In this document: in pieces, positions 30,515-40,917 of the stretch | Layout of the letters: every line of letters begins with the position of its first letter | Position numbering within the stretch: position 1 is the first letter of the stretch | Source: Jaenimonas drosophilae | Lineage: Eukaryota; Euglenozoa; Kinetoplastea; Trypanosomatida; Trypanosomatidae | Length of the DNA: 64,000 nt | Assembly (NCBI GenBank): GCA_030849065.1 | Contig: JASAON010001621.1 | Coordinates: 42,804 to 106,803, forward strand | Direction: 5' to 3' | Notes under the pieces: generated by a model | What the model was told of the DNA's origin: nothing | Databases searched by the model: none | The model's input: the letters and a program-made list of their open reading frames with translations, nothing else | Translations under genes and position numbers: made by a program

Positions 30515-33500
30515 TGGAGGGCGTTGAAGAGTTTTGTAAGTACGTATGTGTGTGTACGTGTGGCTCACGTTGAGGAGTGTTGATCTCTCTGTACATATAT
30601 GTATGGGTGTGGGGCATTCGAGGTGACATACTCGTCCGACTGCCCACCCCAATTTTTCCTTTCTATTCCTGCTTATTACGGGTAGTGTGCGTACAAGGCG
30701 TCGTTGTGTGTGTGTGTATGTTTGTGTAGGTGTACGTGTTTTTTTTTTCCTGATCTCCCTTTTTTTTGTGATTTGCCTTATGTGTTGGTGCTGACACAGC
30801 TACTCTCACGGCAACACGCCATCTCTCGCGCGCATCACCCGCCTTTCCCCCACTCTTGGCCCGCACTTTTTGTGTGGTGACGGAGGCACAGGCTATTCTT
30901 TTTTATCTGTGCCCCGCCTGCGTGGCGGTGTGGGTGTTGGCGGTTGAATCCCCGCGCGTCCCTTGGCGATGTTCCTCCTTCACGCGTGCCTCTTTTGGCG
31001 CCTTTTTCTGTAGTGCTGAGATGCTGAGAGGTTGCTGGCACGAGCAGGAAGAGACTCATGCAATGTGTGCATGCACGCGGCGAAGGAGGAGTATGCTCTT
31101 CTGTGTTCGTGAGATTAGGGTGGGGCGTCGTGGGCTATGTGGAGGTGGTGTTGGTGGTGGGAAGTCGTGGTGTTCGGCATCAGGGGTGCGTGTCTGCTCA
31201 TCCACGATGGACGTCTTATACTCCATTTATCGTTGCACATGACGCAGGATATCTATAACAAAAATGCGGGAAGGCAAATTCAGTGTTATTCGGTAGGTCC
31301 ACCTCGCCACCCACCCTCCACCCCCAGTCTGCTTACGTTCACCTTGTGTGTGTATGGCACCTACTCTGTTGTTTTTCTCGTCTATTGATCGCGAACAAGC
31401 AGCTCAATGCAACAACTTATATGTGTCCTTTGCCACCACTTACCCATGCATCACTTCCCCCTCCCCTTCACCCTTCCCTCCACGAAGCATCTCTCTCCCC
31501 TGTTCTTCATGTTTGGTGTTTGATAACTCACCAGCTCGGTTGTGCTTCGCAACATGATGTGGGTATGCATGCACAAGAAGGCATACCGTCATGGTGAGAG
31601 TTGGCGGAGTGAGGGGGGTTTATGGGCAGTGGCGTGGTTAGGTGGGAGACAAGGGATATTGCTATATATATATGGCTTCATTATCTTGCTCCACTTCACT
31701 TTTCAGTATTTGATTTGTTTTTTCTCTGGTTGTGGTTGCTGTTGTTGGAGCCGAGTGACGTGTGTGTGCAGCCCGAAGGAGGGACTATCTTTCTGGAGCA
31801 GCTGATTCCCAGTGAATTCTCTGGAACTAGCCCACCGACACATCGGTGGAGAACAATCTCTTTAACCGTTTTTTTTCTGTGGCCCAAGGGCACGGGTCAC
31901 CGCACAATGGACTTTTACCTGTATGTATGTGAGAGGGAGGGGGGGGGGTGAGAGAGAGAGTGTACGTGCAGATGTTGCGTTCTCTTTGGATTGAGTTGTG
32001 TGTAGGTGAAGCAGTGCTGCACTTACACACACCTTCCTCCATGCCCCCCTTATCTACCCACAAGGCTATCATCGTCATTGCGCGAAGTTTCACGTGCTTA
32101 CGCAGAAGAACAGAGGGGAGAAAAACGCCGTTCGATCGTTCGTTCGTTCTTCGTGGATATATCACGTCACGCCCCCTAAATTATTCTGCTCTTTTTTTTT
32201 TTGCTTTTGCCCCTATTCTACTTCTCCCGCGCGTCCATACCTGCAACCGAGACTACGCCAACGTTCTGCCACCATTATTCCTTTGGTGGAAGTAGTGTGC
32301 GCGCATGGCTCGTTGTGGTCTCTCTCCTTGTGCTCTTCCTCCCTTTTTCCCACTCTCTGTGATATGTGTTCTGTCGCGCTCTGCCAGCCAACATCGACTG
32401 TCGGCCAGACACGAACACAAGTTTTTGCGAGAGCCAAGGGCGGACACTAACTCTTCTTCTCTGTTCTTTTTTTATTTTCTCTTTTTCGTTCTCTGTTGTT
32501 GTTCCTCCATGAGAGGGGGTGGCGCGATGCCACAGACTCTCTCCTTCACCTCCACCTTTTCATGCGCACAGACCCAGACACACACACGCACACACACTAC
32601 CAGGTTCCCTCACGCCAATCTTTGTATATACCCACAAGTCCACGTCCCACACTCTCTCTAACTAACTCCTTTTTTTTCCCCCTTCAGTCGTTCTCAACGC
32701 GTTTAGTGACACCCCTACTTCCTCTCTCTCTTTCCACTTCCCCCATTGAGGTGGTCCCTCAGTTTGTGATGTGTGTGCTCTTTAGACTTCATCTTCTTGT
32801 GCCTTGAGACCACACTTTTCTCTCCGTTACTTTTTCCGTCATGTGACGACGCCGAGGGGATATAGGTTTTCTACCATCTTTGTTGTTGTTATTGTTACGT
32901 GGGGTTTGGACTGGTGTGAGGGTCGTGTGCGTGTGTTGGTGGGAGTGTATATGTGCCGCTGCTACGTTGGTCGTTGGGGGAGATGTGGGGGAGGAGGGTT
33001 GACGGAAGGGTGAGTGTGAGGATTGGAGAGGCTCTCCACCTCTCACACGCATTCCTTCCCCCCAAATGACGTCGCACTTGCTACTCCAACTATCCTCCTC
33101 ATCTCAGATCCCCCCTTTTAACGTGTTTTCCCCCTCAGTTATCCACGGTACACACACACACACACAACCACACAAGTCTTCGTGCGCCTCTTTGTCCATA
33201 TCAGTCTCTACCCGTTTCTCCTTTTTTCCTTGTGATTTTCTCTGTTTCTGATTCGATTCCCGTGGAGCCACATCCTTCTATATCCATCTGCTGATTCCCG
33301 CGCGATCCAGTCACGTGTTCGGTTCTTGTTTTTTTTTGTTTTTGTACGCACTCTCTCACTCACACTCAAGCACGCAAAACACCTACACTCTCTTCCCTTT
33401 TCTTTTCTCGCAGGATCTCCCCCCCCTTTCTGTTGTTGTTGATGGCCTTGGAGGAGATGCTACTTCTGTTTTCTGTATTTTGTTTTTGCTTCTGAAGTTC

Positions 33501-33517
33501 TCTTTCAGCACGTCAGC
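30515..33517. other. Gene-poor pyrimidine-rich region, part 1
   Basis: About 3 kb with no convincing gene. After the RRM stop there are GT-rich stretches (30545-30562, 30700-30740). The rest is dominated by T and CT runs and scattered CA repeats (32580-32602, 33150-33168). Several open frames of 60-130 codons exist, but they lack an ATG or encode low-complexity peptides. I found no tRNA, SL RNA or repeat family. Confidence 0.5.
33461..33508 (+). promoter_or_regulatory. Candidate trans-splice acceptor before a small membrane-protein ORF
   Basis: A T-rich pyrimidine tract ends in CTTTCAG at 33502-33508, ten bases before the ATG at 33518. The spacing and shape match the acceptors in front of confirmed genes in this window. 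Confidence 0.4.
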
Positions 33518-33772
33518 ATGGCTCCACTGACACACAATCCATCTCCATCGCCGCCGTTCTGGCGAAGAATGTACGACGCTATGTTTGATGTCTTCTTCTT
33601 GTTCTTGGTGTTGTTGCTGGTTTTCATTTTTTTTCACGTGTTTATAGAACCCCCCCAGTGCGGAGTGGCGCACTTCTCAGGCACACACTACCTGAAACTG
33701 ACCCCTCTCCCGCGCGTTGGGACCACGGGCCACGCCCACCATGAAACACCACCACCTTTCTCTTCACTATGA
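33518..33772 (+). CDS. Candidate small single-pass membrane protein (84 aa)
   Basis: The ATG follows a strong pyrimidine-AG acceptor by ten bases. The predicted peptide starts polar and Pro-rich, then FWRRMYDAMFD leads into one long hydrophobic segment (residues ~24-43, mostly Phe, Leu, Val). It ends in a His/Pro/Thr-rich hydrophilic tail. The positive residues before the membrane segment suggest orientation or mitochondrial import, but T-rich DNA readily yields such peptides by chance. I recognise no family; the main support is the acceptor site and the unbroken frame. It is the better of two small candidates in the 6-kb desert. Confidence 0.4.
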   Translation: MAPLTHNPSPSPPFWRRMYDAMFDVFFLFLVLLLVFIFFHVFIEPPQCGVAHFSGTHYLKLTPLPRVGTTGHAHHETPPPFSSL

Positions 33773-35944
33773 TGCTCCCTCTTTCCGTCCTTTGGCCCGT
33801 TGCTTTGCTACTTCTCGCTCGTACCCATTCCAAACACCTTTTTCTTCATTTTTTTTTTTTTACTCTCCATGACGCCATCCATCGTCTTCTCTCTCTCTCT
33901 TGCTTTTTCTATTCTGGAGCACCCCTCCTCTCTTTCCCCTGCAACAATCTTCCGTCGCTACCTCTTTCTCCACTCTTGCAGCTGTCATTGGCCGTATTCA
34001 GCACACTCACACACACAGCACTCTCTACACTTTTTATACTTGTGCCAATTGAGCGTTACCGAAGCTGCTGCCTGACTTATCTTCCATCCTGTTGATGGGT
34101 GTGTTGTGGTGTGCGTGCGAGTCTCCGTGAGAGGGTGTGGTGTGCTCCTATTCATGGACGTGTGTGCGTACCAATGCTCACACAACCGAGGGCACAACCT
34201 GACGCTCTTTCCCCCACACCCTCTCCCCCAGCGCTGTCTCTCACACACACACACTCCCCATCAACCAAGTGACTTCTCTTTCCTACTACCATGCAGTCGC
34301 AGAGAACAGAACAAAAAACCCAACAATAACAAACAAAAACAAACATTTTATGATTGCACTTCCTTCCCTTGGACCATTTTGGCTGCACGGCCAACAACCA
34401 TGTGTTGTGGCCACAACCACTCACGGCACCCACGGCGAGATAACACGTTGGCGCCGAGGAGGAGGGCCTCTCACGGGCTCACTCCCTCCACCCCCATGCC
34501 GTGAGGGGATTGTGTTGCGGGGTTAGGGTTGTGACGTAGCCCCATTGTTGTGTCAATGTGGTCCGTCATGGGCTTCGCGTGTTCGCAGCATTTTCCATGG
34601 ACCGTTGTACGTCTTCGCACTCTTTTTTTTTAGGGATCGAAAAAAAAAACAACAACAGAAAACAACACCAGAAAAACCAAAAAACGAATGACTTCTGCCT
34701 TGGTTTTTTGTGTTCGCTTGGAGAGGGCCACCGAGTGGGCCCGCCGCGGCGGCGGGTGGGTGCGGATGCATATCATACTAAATCGTACCTCTATCTCCCT
34801 TTTCTCCCCATCACGTACGGAGGACCACACACTACTCTCTTACGCTCACACACTCTCAGCTCCGTTCTTCGTTTTTTTTTGTCGTTTCTTCTTCTTCTTC
34901 TTCTTCTGTGTGTGTGTGTCTTTCTCCTCTTCTACTACTACTGCATGGTTGTGGCGCGCGCCAGCTGGTCAAAACATGGCGCGTGGAACGAATTGAGCGA
35001 ACACCATGCTCACGATGTGATTAATCACGAGCAACCCTTATGATCCTTTCCCGTCACCAGCCCAAAATAGAGCACGTCCCTCACACACACAGGGTACACC
35101 TTCTTTCTCCCCCCCTTTTCTTCATTTTTTTCCACTGATGTTGTTGTTGTTGCTGATTTTTGTTGTTGTTTTTGTTCATGTTTCTTTCTTTTTTTTTTCG
35201 TTGATGGTAGTCTCCACACCCACCATTCTTCTCGATTTACTTCGTTTGTTGCCGTGGAGTGCGTGTGGACCGTCTTCTATACCCACATTCCTCTTTCCGC
35301 TCCACTGTGCTACTCTCAAACAACCCACTTTTTTTTTCATTTATGTATACGGCGCACTATCCACCTCACCCAAATGCCTCGCTTACCTTCCTGTTTCCGT
35401 GATGTGTGCGTGCGGAAGGGAGAAAAAAAAACACACATGCAAACACCAAAAAGAAAACACGCTATAGACGGAGCTGCGTGCATGGGCTCTGTACCACTCT
35501 ACAGGCACTACCACTCTACTCTAACGACCTCTTTTTCTTCGTTATTCGTTTTTTTTGATGGTGTTTCTCCCCGCCTTTCCCCATTTTTCCGCGTGCTCGT
35601 CTTTCTGTTTATACAGTGTTGGTGCAGAGGTTTTACCTACACCAACCATCCTACCGCCTAACCCTCCCTCCCACCTTCAATACATGCGTGTACCATGGCT
35701 CACACAAACACACACACACACCCATTCCTTTCCCTCGCTCATAGGGAGATCATCAACGCCGTGTCTGGCGCACACAGAAATGGCCGCTGCCCCCATTAAG
35801 CTTCTCTCTCCTCACTGTTGCTGAGGAGAGATGATGGGTGGTGGTGCCTGTGCTCCACTCCCCCCACTTCACCTCCACCAACACACACACTCACCAACCC
35901 CCATCATATTCCAATCTCTTTTCATCCCACCGTTGTTGGTGACG
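33773..35944. other. Gene-poor pyrimidine-rich region, part 2
   Basis: T and CT runs dominate, with CA repeats (34013-34022, 34242-34253, 35705-35722) and A runs near 34638-34650 and 35424-35432. Long open frames are Phe/Leu/Ser-rich translations of T-rich DNA. No RNA gene or mobile element recognised. Confidence 0.45.
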
Positions 35945-36124
35945 ATGAGCACTGGTGGTGTGGTGGACGGAGGAGTGAAGGAGAGTGCGGCTGTTGGTGT
36001 GAATTCGTACTTCTTATCCATGCCAATCCTACGTGTGGTGATGCGTATTGGCATGCAACGATATTTGGCGTTTTCTTTATTTTGTTATTTTGTTTTCTTT
36101 GATCCTTTTTTCTTCATTCCTTGA
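35945..36124 (+). CDS. Candidate micro-ORF with hydrophobic C-terminus (59 aa)
   Basis: The ATG follows a CA- and CT-rich leader similar to those of real genes here. Residues 1-20 are polar and Gly/Val-rich. Residues ~21-37 hold several Met and Arg, and the last ~20 form a Phe-rich hydrophobic segment ending in a proline. A tail-anchored or small inner-membrane protein is possible. The Phe-rich end comes from T-rich DNA, so chance is a serious alternative. An in-frame ATG at 35831 would extend it to 97 residues through simple sequence. Confidence 0.25.
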   Translation: MSTGGVVDGGVKESAAVGVNSYFLSMPILRVVMRIGMQRYLAFSLFCYFVFFDPFFFIP

Positions 36125-36647
36125 TCTTTTTGGCTATGATTCCTAGTGAGGTGCACTCACCTCTCCAACCACCCGCTCTTCTGGCAAGGCCACCTGTTTC
36201 TCACATACACCTCAGCGTGGTTCCAGCTGGTGAAGGGGTGTGTGCGGCTGGAGGGGGGAGGGGGGAGGATGGGGGTGATGAACGAGCCTACCTCAAACAC
36301 ACACAGGCACATTTTGATGTGATAATTTTGCTTGCTTGTTGGGAAGCGAAAAAAACAAAGCCTCTCCCATTCCTCCTGATGCCTTCACCATCGTAGTCCG
36401 TGCCAATCTACACATGCCGTCTCTCTTGTTACACTCACACACAGACATTATGAATACGTACGTACGTCACCTATTCACAGTCCTTCACAATTGATGTGTG
36501 CTCTCTCTTCTTCGTGTTGTTGTTGTTGGATTTACCTCTAGATAAAGCAGGAACGTGTATCGTAATAGTGAGGAGGGGGTTTCCCTTCGTTGCACGTACA
36601 CTCACACTTCATAGATACACACACAAACACACCTTCCAAGAGAGAAG
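36125..36647. other. Leader region of the next gene
   Basis: It contains a G-rich block (36247-36271), short CA runs and T-rich sequence. An open frame from an ATG at 36136 (86 codons) has no recognisable features. No gene accepted. Confidence 0.45.
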
Positions 36648-37706
36648 ATGGAGGGTCAGCCAGATAAGACGTTGTCTGGGACGGCATCGGTGCGTCTGGC
36701 TCCGTTGGCAGAGTACACTGACGGGAGCCCAGAGACCTCCTCCGCCCCTCACGAGCCTCGCGCCACACGTCCACGCCACTATGTTCGGTCGGCCGCCTCC
36801 TTCATCACGTCTGGGACGCCATCCACCAGTGAGGAGGTCTCTGCCCATACACACAGGCGCATTATTCACGTGCGCCGTCCTCGTGGCCAGCGGCTTCCCC
36901 CGTTGGCGTCCACCCTCACTGCCGCCACAACAGACGTTTCGCAGAGGGAGGGCTGTGGCGGAGATGATGGTGAAAATGTCAGCGGGGCCGTGGAGGAAGA
37001 CGATGATGATGATGATGACGATGGGCTCACCCCTGCCGCGGTGCCACGCCGACCTCCGCGTGGTCGAAGTGCGCCGGCCGACCGCCGCCGCCGCCGCCAA
37101 CGTTTACCACATCATCGCGGCACTACTCCAGAACTCACTCGAGGCCGCAGTGCCCGTGAAGACGCCTTGTGCCGGGCCTGGGGCCACTTCCTCTTTGGTG
37201 CTGTGAGGGAGCTGGTAGTAGTTGATGCTTCTGGTGCTGCTGTAGGTGGTGCCTCTGCTTCTGCATCGTCGTCGTCGTCGTGGCGGATGTGGGACCCGTG
37301 GGCGAAGTCTGGTGTGAAGGATGAGGGGGTGGCGGTGGTACGATTGCGTGTGCCGCTTTCATGTTGCTGGAACATTCCTCGTCCTACGGCCTTGATGGAG
37401 ATGGAGGAGGGCTCTGACTGGAGTAGTGAGTGCACGGGAGAGGAGGAGGGGAGTAGCAGCAGCGATGATGAAGGTTCAGTTGTGGGGGGAAGTGATGTGG
37501 TGGGCTTGTGGCGCCAGCGCTTCGATGCACATGCCTCCGTTGCTGCCTCACAGCCTGGATGTTTTCGGCTGTACTGCGGCTCACGTGTGGTGTCAGCGCG
37601 CCTGTTGTCAGATGAAGGGGCATCTCCCTGCACGTGGTCCACCAACGTGGGTTGGCGTGTTGTGTCAGAGGTGGTTGGGAATGGAGTGTGTGGTGAGGTG
37701 CCATGA
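36648..37706 (+). CDS. Hypothetical protein with acidic and basic tracts (352 aa)
   Basis: No domain is recognised. The N-terminal third is polar and Ser/Thr/Pro-rich. An acidic run of eight Asp near residue 120 is followed directly by a strongly basic Arg/Pro segment (about 130-165), a charge pattern seen in nuclear or nucleolar proteins. The second half has Ser and Ala runs, another Ser/Asp/Glu-rich acidic stretch near 255-285, and a more ordered Trp-containing C-terminus. Start: the ATG at 36648 is the first after a CA-rich leader. The frame is open for over 1 kb in sequence of normal coding composition, which argues it is real. Confidence 0.65.
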   Translation: MEGQPDKTLSGTASVRLAPLAEYTDGSPETSSAPHEPRATRPRHYVRSAASFITSGTPSTSEEVSAHTHRRIIHVRRPRGQRLPPLASTLTAATTDVSQREGCGGDDGENVSGAVEEDDDDDDDDGLTPAAVPRRPPRGRSAPADRRRRRQRLPHHRGTTPELTRGRSAREDALCRAWGHFLFGAVRELVVVDASGAAVGGASASASSSSSWRMWDPWAKSGVKDEGVAVVRLRVPLSCCWNIPRPTALMEMEEGSDWSSECTGEEEGSSSSDDEGSVVGGSDVVGLWRQRFDAHASVAASQPGCFRLYCGSRVVSARLLSDEGASPCTWSTNVGWRVVSEVVGNGVCGEVP

Positions 37707-38316
37707 GAGAAACCCTCCCTGCCGCCACGTTCTCTCCTCTATTTTTGCATCACCAACACGTTTCTTTTGCTGGCCTCGATGTACGTCTTCATCAATTTGG
37801 CTTTCTTACGTACCTACATTCATGTGTTCGCTTGTTCTGATTCGCTATCTTCTTTTCTCGCCTTCGTGTCCATCAGGTTTTCACTACCAGCACAGACAAA
37901 AAAAAAAACGCACACACACACACACACACACACACTGCGTTCCCCATCAAGATACCTCCTCCCACACGCACCCCCCCAAACATTCAGAGAAGGAGGCTCT
38001 GCAACACACTCTAGATCCACGTACCTGCACATATATTTCTACTACAATCCTACTACCTACTACACATATACATTCGTTCGTATAAACGAATCATATAGAA
38101 GATTTTATTGTGTCTCCTACACACACACACACAACAACAACAACAACAACACTTGCCCATTGATTCATGGTGATACACAGTGGGGTGCCTGCATACTGAC
38201 CACAAACCCCCTTCTACTCGTTCATCATTGAGTGCTGACGTGGAGCAACCATCCTTCCACAGGATTCTTTATAAGACTTCCTTTGTTTTTTCTTCCCAAC
38301 GAACTTATTTTTCTGA
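37707..38316. other. Intergenic region with CA and CAA repeats
   Basis: An A run (37898-37908) adjoins a CA repeat (37911-37934), and a second CA repeat (38121-38133) runs into CAA units (to about 38151). T-rich sequence precedes the next ATG. No gene seen. Confidence 0.6.
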
Positions 38317-40539
38317 ATGGCCTCGTCCGAAGACGAAACGCCCGACCAACTCGCGGCAACGACGGAACCAACGGCCGACGAAGAGATGGACCGCTCGTGG
38401 GCGGAAAAGTGCTCCCAACTGCGTCAAATGTGGCTCGTGGAGGACCGCCTCCAGCGTGCGGCACGTCGGCGTGTGCTGGATATCTCCACAGACTGCAGCA
38501 CAAGCAACACCACACACAGAACTATCTCCTCTCCACGGTCTAACGAGCGTCCAACTAGCCGCCCATCATCTCCCTCACCGACTTCTTGTGCGATGCCCCA
38601 CCATCGTACTCTTCGCTTGGTGCACCAACGTCGGAGTAGGCCTAACTCAGCTGCTGTGGCTGCGGATGCCCCAACCACGAGCTCTGACCCGCACTCGGTG
38701 AGCTACGTCGTGGACCTTCATCGTCCGCGCTCCACGGCCGAGATGCTTCTCGCTGGCGTTCCTCTCTTGCCGGCTGACTGGGCGAGGCTGCGGGCTCGGC
38801 TGGTGGGGCCCTACGCCATCACCACAACGGAATACCCCACACATGCACCAGCATCCACATGCCATGTGCCAGAGGCCACCACCCCAACAACCGTGGTGGC
38901 TCCAGTGGCAGATAAGAGCTCCATCGTCACGACCGCCACGCCGTGGGCGGCATGTACCACTGCTGTTGTGAAGATCTCCACGATGCTGGCGCAGCTCCGC
39001 GCACGAGTGCAGTCAGGGGAGTGCAGCCCGTTGCACCCACCCACACAAGATGCCAATCAACGACGACGTGATCCAGCCAACCCTGCATCTTTTGCCTCCT
39101 CCGCACGCGCAGCGCGCAAAGCAATACCACGCCGCATCATCCTCGCGCGGCGGCCGTTGATGCAACATGCGCCACTTACAAAATGTTGGTTCTTCACGGC
39201 GGGCGCTGTGTCCGTGGAGGAGAGCAACGCACCTCCGAATGATTTGGCACACATCACGAACAACATGGAGAAGGACGTCGTGGTTGATGAAACAACACCA
39301 CACACAACAACAACAACAACAACAACAGCCACACCTATGCACGAGGGAACCGCCACCACCGCCACAAACACAGCGTCCAGCGGCACTTGTTCCGAAGAAG
39401 AGAAGGTTCCAGCGCCATCCACCGAGTTGGATCCGATACCAACAACAACAACAACAATGGCGATCGCGGAGGAATCCAATTCAGCACACACAACGCAGGC
39501 AGATGAGCGGCCACCGGCTTCCGTGGCTGACACACGCCCGCCCTCGCCACCTTCCTCACCGCCATCTCCGTCGCTGACCCCCGCTCCGCAATCATCGAAG
39601 GCTCGCCACGTGGCTCCCGATGTGCCTGAGCCGATGTTGGCCGCCACGACGATGGCCTCTGCACCAACAACATGCGCTGGCAGCAAACACGGCAACCCTC
39701 ACATGGGGTCCGCGGCGGGCGGTCATGTTAAAGTGGAGAGGATGCCGGCCCGTGTGGCTGCTCCTCAGCCGGAGGAGGAGGAGGAGGTGCTCGAGCACCA
39801 CCCCTCTCCTGCCCCATGGGCGAAAGCCTCGACGGTTGGTGTTGGCGTGTTGAGAGGTGAGGGTGGGGCGGATGGACGTGCCTCCATCATTTCGTTGCGC
39901 TGCGACCCTGCTTTGCGTAGCAGCATACGTGTTGTTGGTGGTGGTGGTGGTCCCAGTGTGCTGGACCACACCTCTCCGACCTCCTTTGTGCAGCCCTCGC
40001 CACTCTTTGGCCATCAACCACGTTGGGGGCCTCTCGCGACGCGGCCACTTCGCGTTGGCCGTCCAGCCTCCGCACCTCCCGTTGCTGGCCCGACGGACTA
40101 CCGGGTCACGAGCAACTACCCCAGCCGTCTTGTTCGTGCCCTGCACCAATCATTGCGCCAGGGTGGCTCTCTGCATGATTGGTTGGAGCAAGATGATGAT
40201 GATGTAGCACCGCCACCACAGCGTGTGGTGCCACCAGCTTATCGAAGCGGCTCGCTGCTTCGCACGACGTACACGGCCACCAACCGGTCTGTGGTGCGGC
40301 CCACGTCGGCGGCCGTCGTGGGATCCTCCAACTCCGCCCTCGGATTGCCACCGGATGAGAGCGGGTTTGTGTGGCCCCCACCCGAGGATGGAGGAGTGGC
40401 TCGTCTGCGTCGTCGCCCGCCGCCACGCACGCTCGCCTCTCCCTGGCGGAGCTATCTCCCCGAGGCTTTTCATGGCGAGATGATGCAGCGCATGCGGCAC
40501 CATCACCGCGAGGAGGTCCTGGCCAACCCACGCTACTAA
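38317..40539 (+). CDS. Hypothetical low-complexity protein (740 aa)
   Basis: No known domain. Residues 1-65 are charged and look ordered (ending ARRRVLDIST). A short conserved-looking block near 130-165 reads VSYVVDLHRPRSTAEMLL and LPADWARLRARLVG. Residues ~220-540 are Thr/Ala/Pro-rich with ACA-repeat-encoded Thr runs and a Glu run. The C-terminal 170 residues have Pro/Arg-rich strands and a helical end (LPEAFHGEMMQRMRHHH). There is no signal peptide or membrane segment. The N-terminal and C-terminal ordered blocks with a long disordered middle suggest a scaffold. The frame is open over 2.2 kb, so the gene is likely real. Confidence 0.75.
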   Translation: MASSEDETPDQLAATTEPTADEEMDRSWAEKCSQLRQMWLVEDRLQRAARRRVLDISTDCSTSNTTHRTISSPRSNERPTSRPSSPSPTSCAMPHHRTLRLVHQRRSRPNSAAVAADAPTTSSDPHSVSYVVDLHRPRSTAEMLLAGVPLLPADWARLRARLVGPYAITTTEYPTHAPASTCHVPEATTPTTVVAPVADKSSIVTTATPWAACTTAVVKISTMLAQLRARVQSGECSPLHPPTQDANQRRRDPANPASFASSARAARKAIPRRIILARRPLMQHAPLTKCWFFTAGAVSVEESNAPPNDLAHITNNMEKDVVVDETTPHTTTTTTTTATPMHEGTATTATNTASSGTCSEEEKVPAPSTELDPIPTTTTTMAIAEESNSAHTTQADERPPASVADTRPPSPPSSPPSPSLTPAPQSSKARHVAPDVPEPMLAATTMASAPTTCAGSKHGNPHMGSAAGGHVKVERMPARVAAPQPEEEEEVLEHHPSPAPWAKASTVGVGVLRGEGGADGRASIISLRCDPALRSSIRVVGGGGGPSVLDHTSPTSFVQPSPLFGHQPRWGPLATRPLRVGRPASAPPVAGPTDYRVTSNYPSRLVRALHQSLRQGGSLHDWLEQDDDDVAPPPQRVVPPAYRSGSLLRTTYTATNRSVVRPTSAAVVGSSNSALGLPPDESGFVWPPPEDGGVARLRRRPPPRTLASPWRSYLPEAFHGEMMQRMRHHHREEVLANPRY

Positions 40540-40917
40540 GAGAGTGTGTGCGAGAGGAGGGGCCACACATCATCTTTCTATTCTTTTTCATGTGGTAATG
40601 CGCAGAGTAACTGTGTAAGATGAATGAGGTATGTTGCACGTCTTCATGACGTACTCCACCCCACCTACTTCTTCTCTCATTCTGATCTTCACTTACACAC
40701 ACACACACACAAACATACAATCCATGTAGGTGTGGCAGCCTTTATAGCGTCCTGCACCTCATCTCTGCCCTCTTGGACGGTGCGTGGAGTGCGCGAGGAT
40801 ACACCCACCTTTTTCTTCTCCGCCACTCTCTTCCACGATTGAAGGTGTGAAGGGTGGTTGTGGTGCCATTCCTGATTAGCATCATCGTCGTCGATCGCTC
40901 TGCTCGTTCTATCGCAT
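40540..40917. other. Intergenic region
   Basis: GT- and AG-rich sequence follows the stop; a CA repeat lies at about 40695-40710. No gene seen. Confidence 0.6.

Noticed and set aside
33248..33275. GATTCGATTCCC segment resembling a tRNA T loop
   Set aside because: The flanking bases do not form a five-base stem, and no acceptor or anticodon arm is visible.
34106..34504. 132-codon open frame in the gene-poor desert
   Set aside because: The translation is simple sequence (CA- and AAC-repeat-encoded His/Thr/Asn/Lys), with no ordered region.
34520..34535. GGGGTTAGGGTTGTG, telomere-like
   Set aside because: Only about one and a half TTAGGG units; no array.
36136..36396. 86-codon ATG frame just before the gene at 36648
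   Set aside because: It includes G-rich simple sequence, has no acceptor-like site and no recognisable feature.
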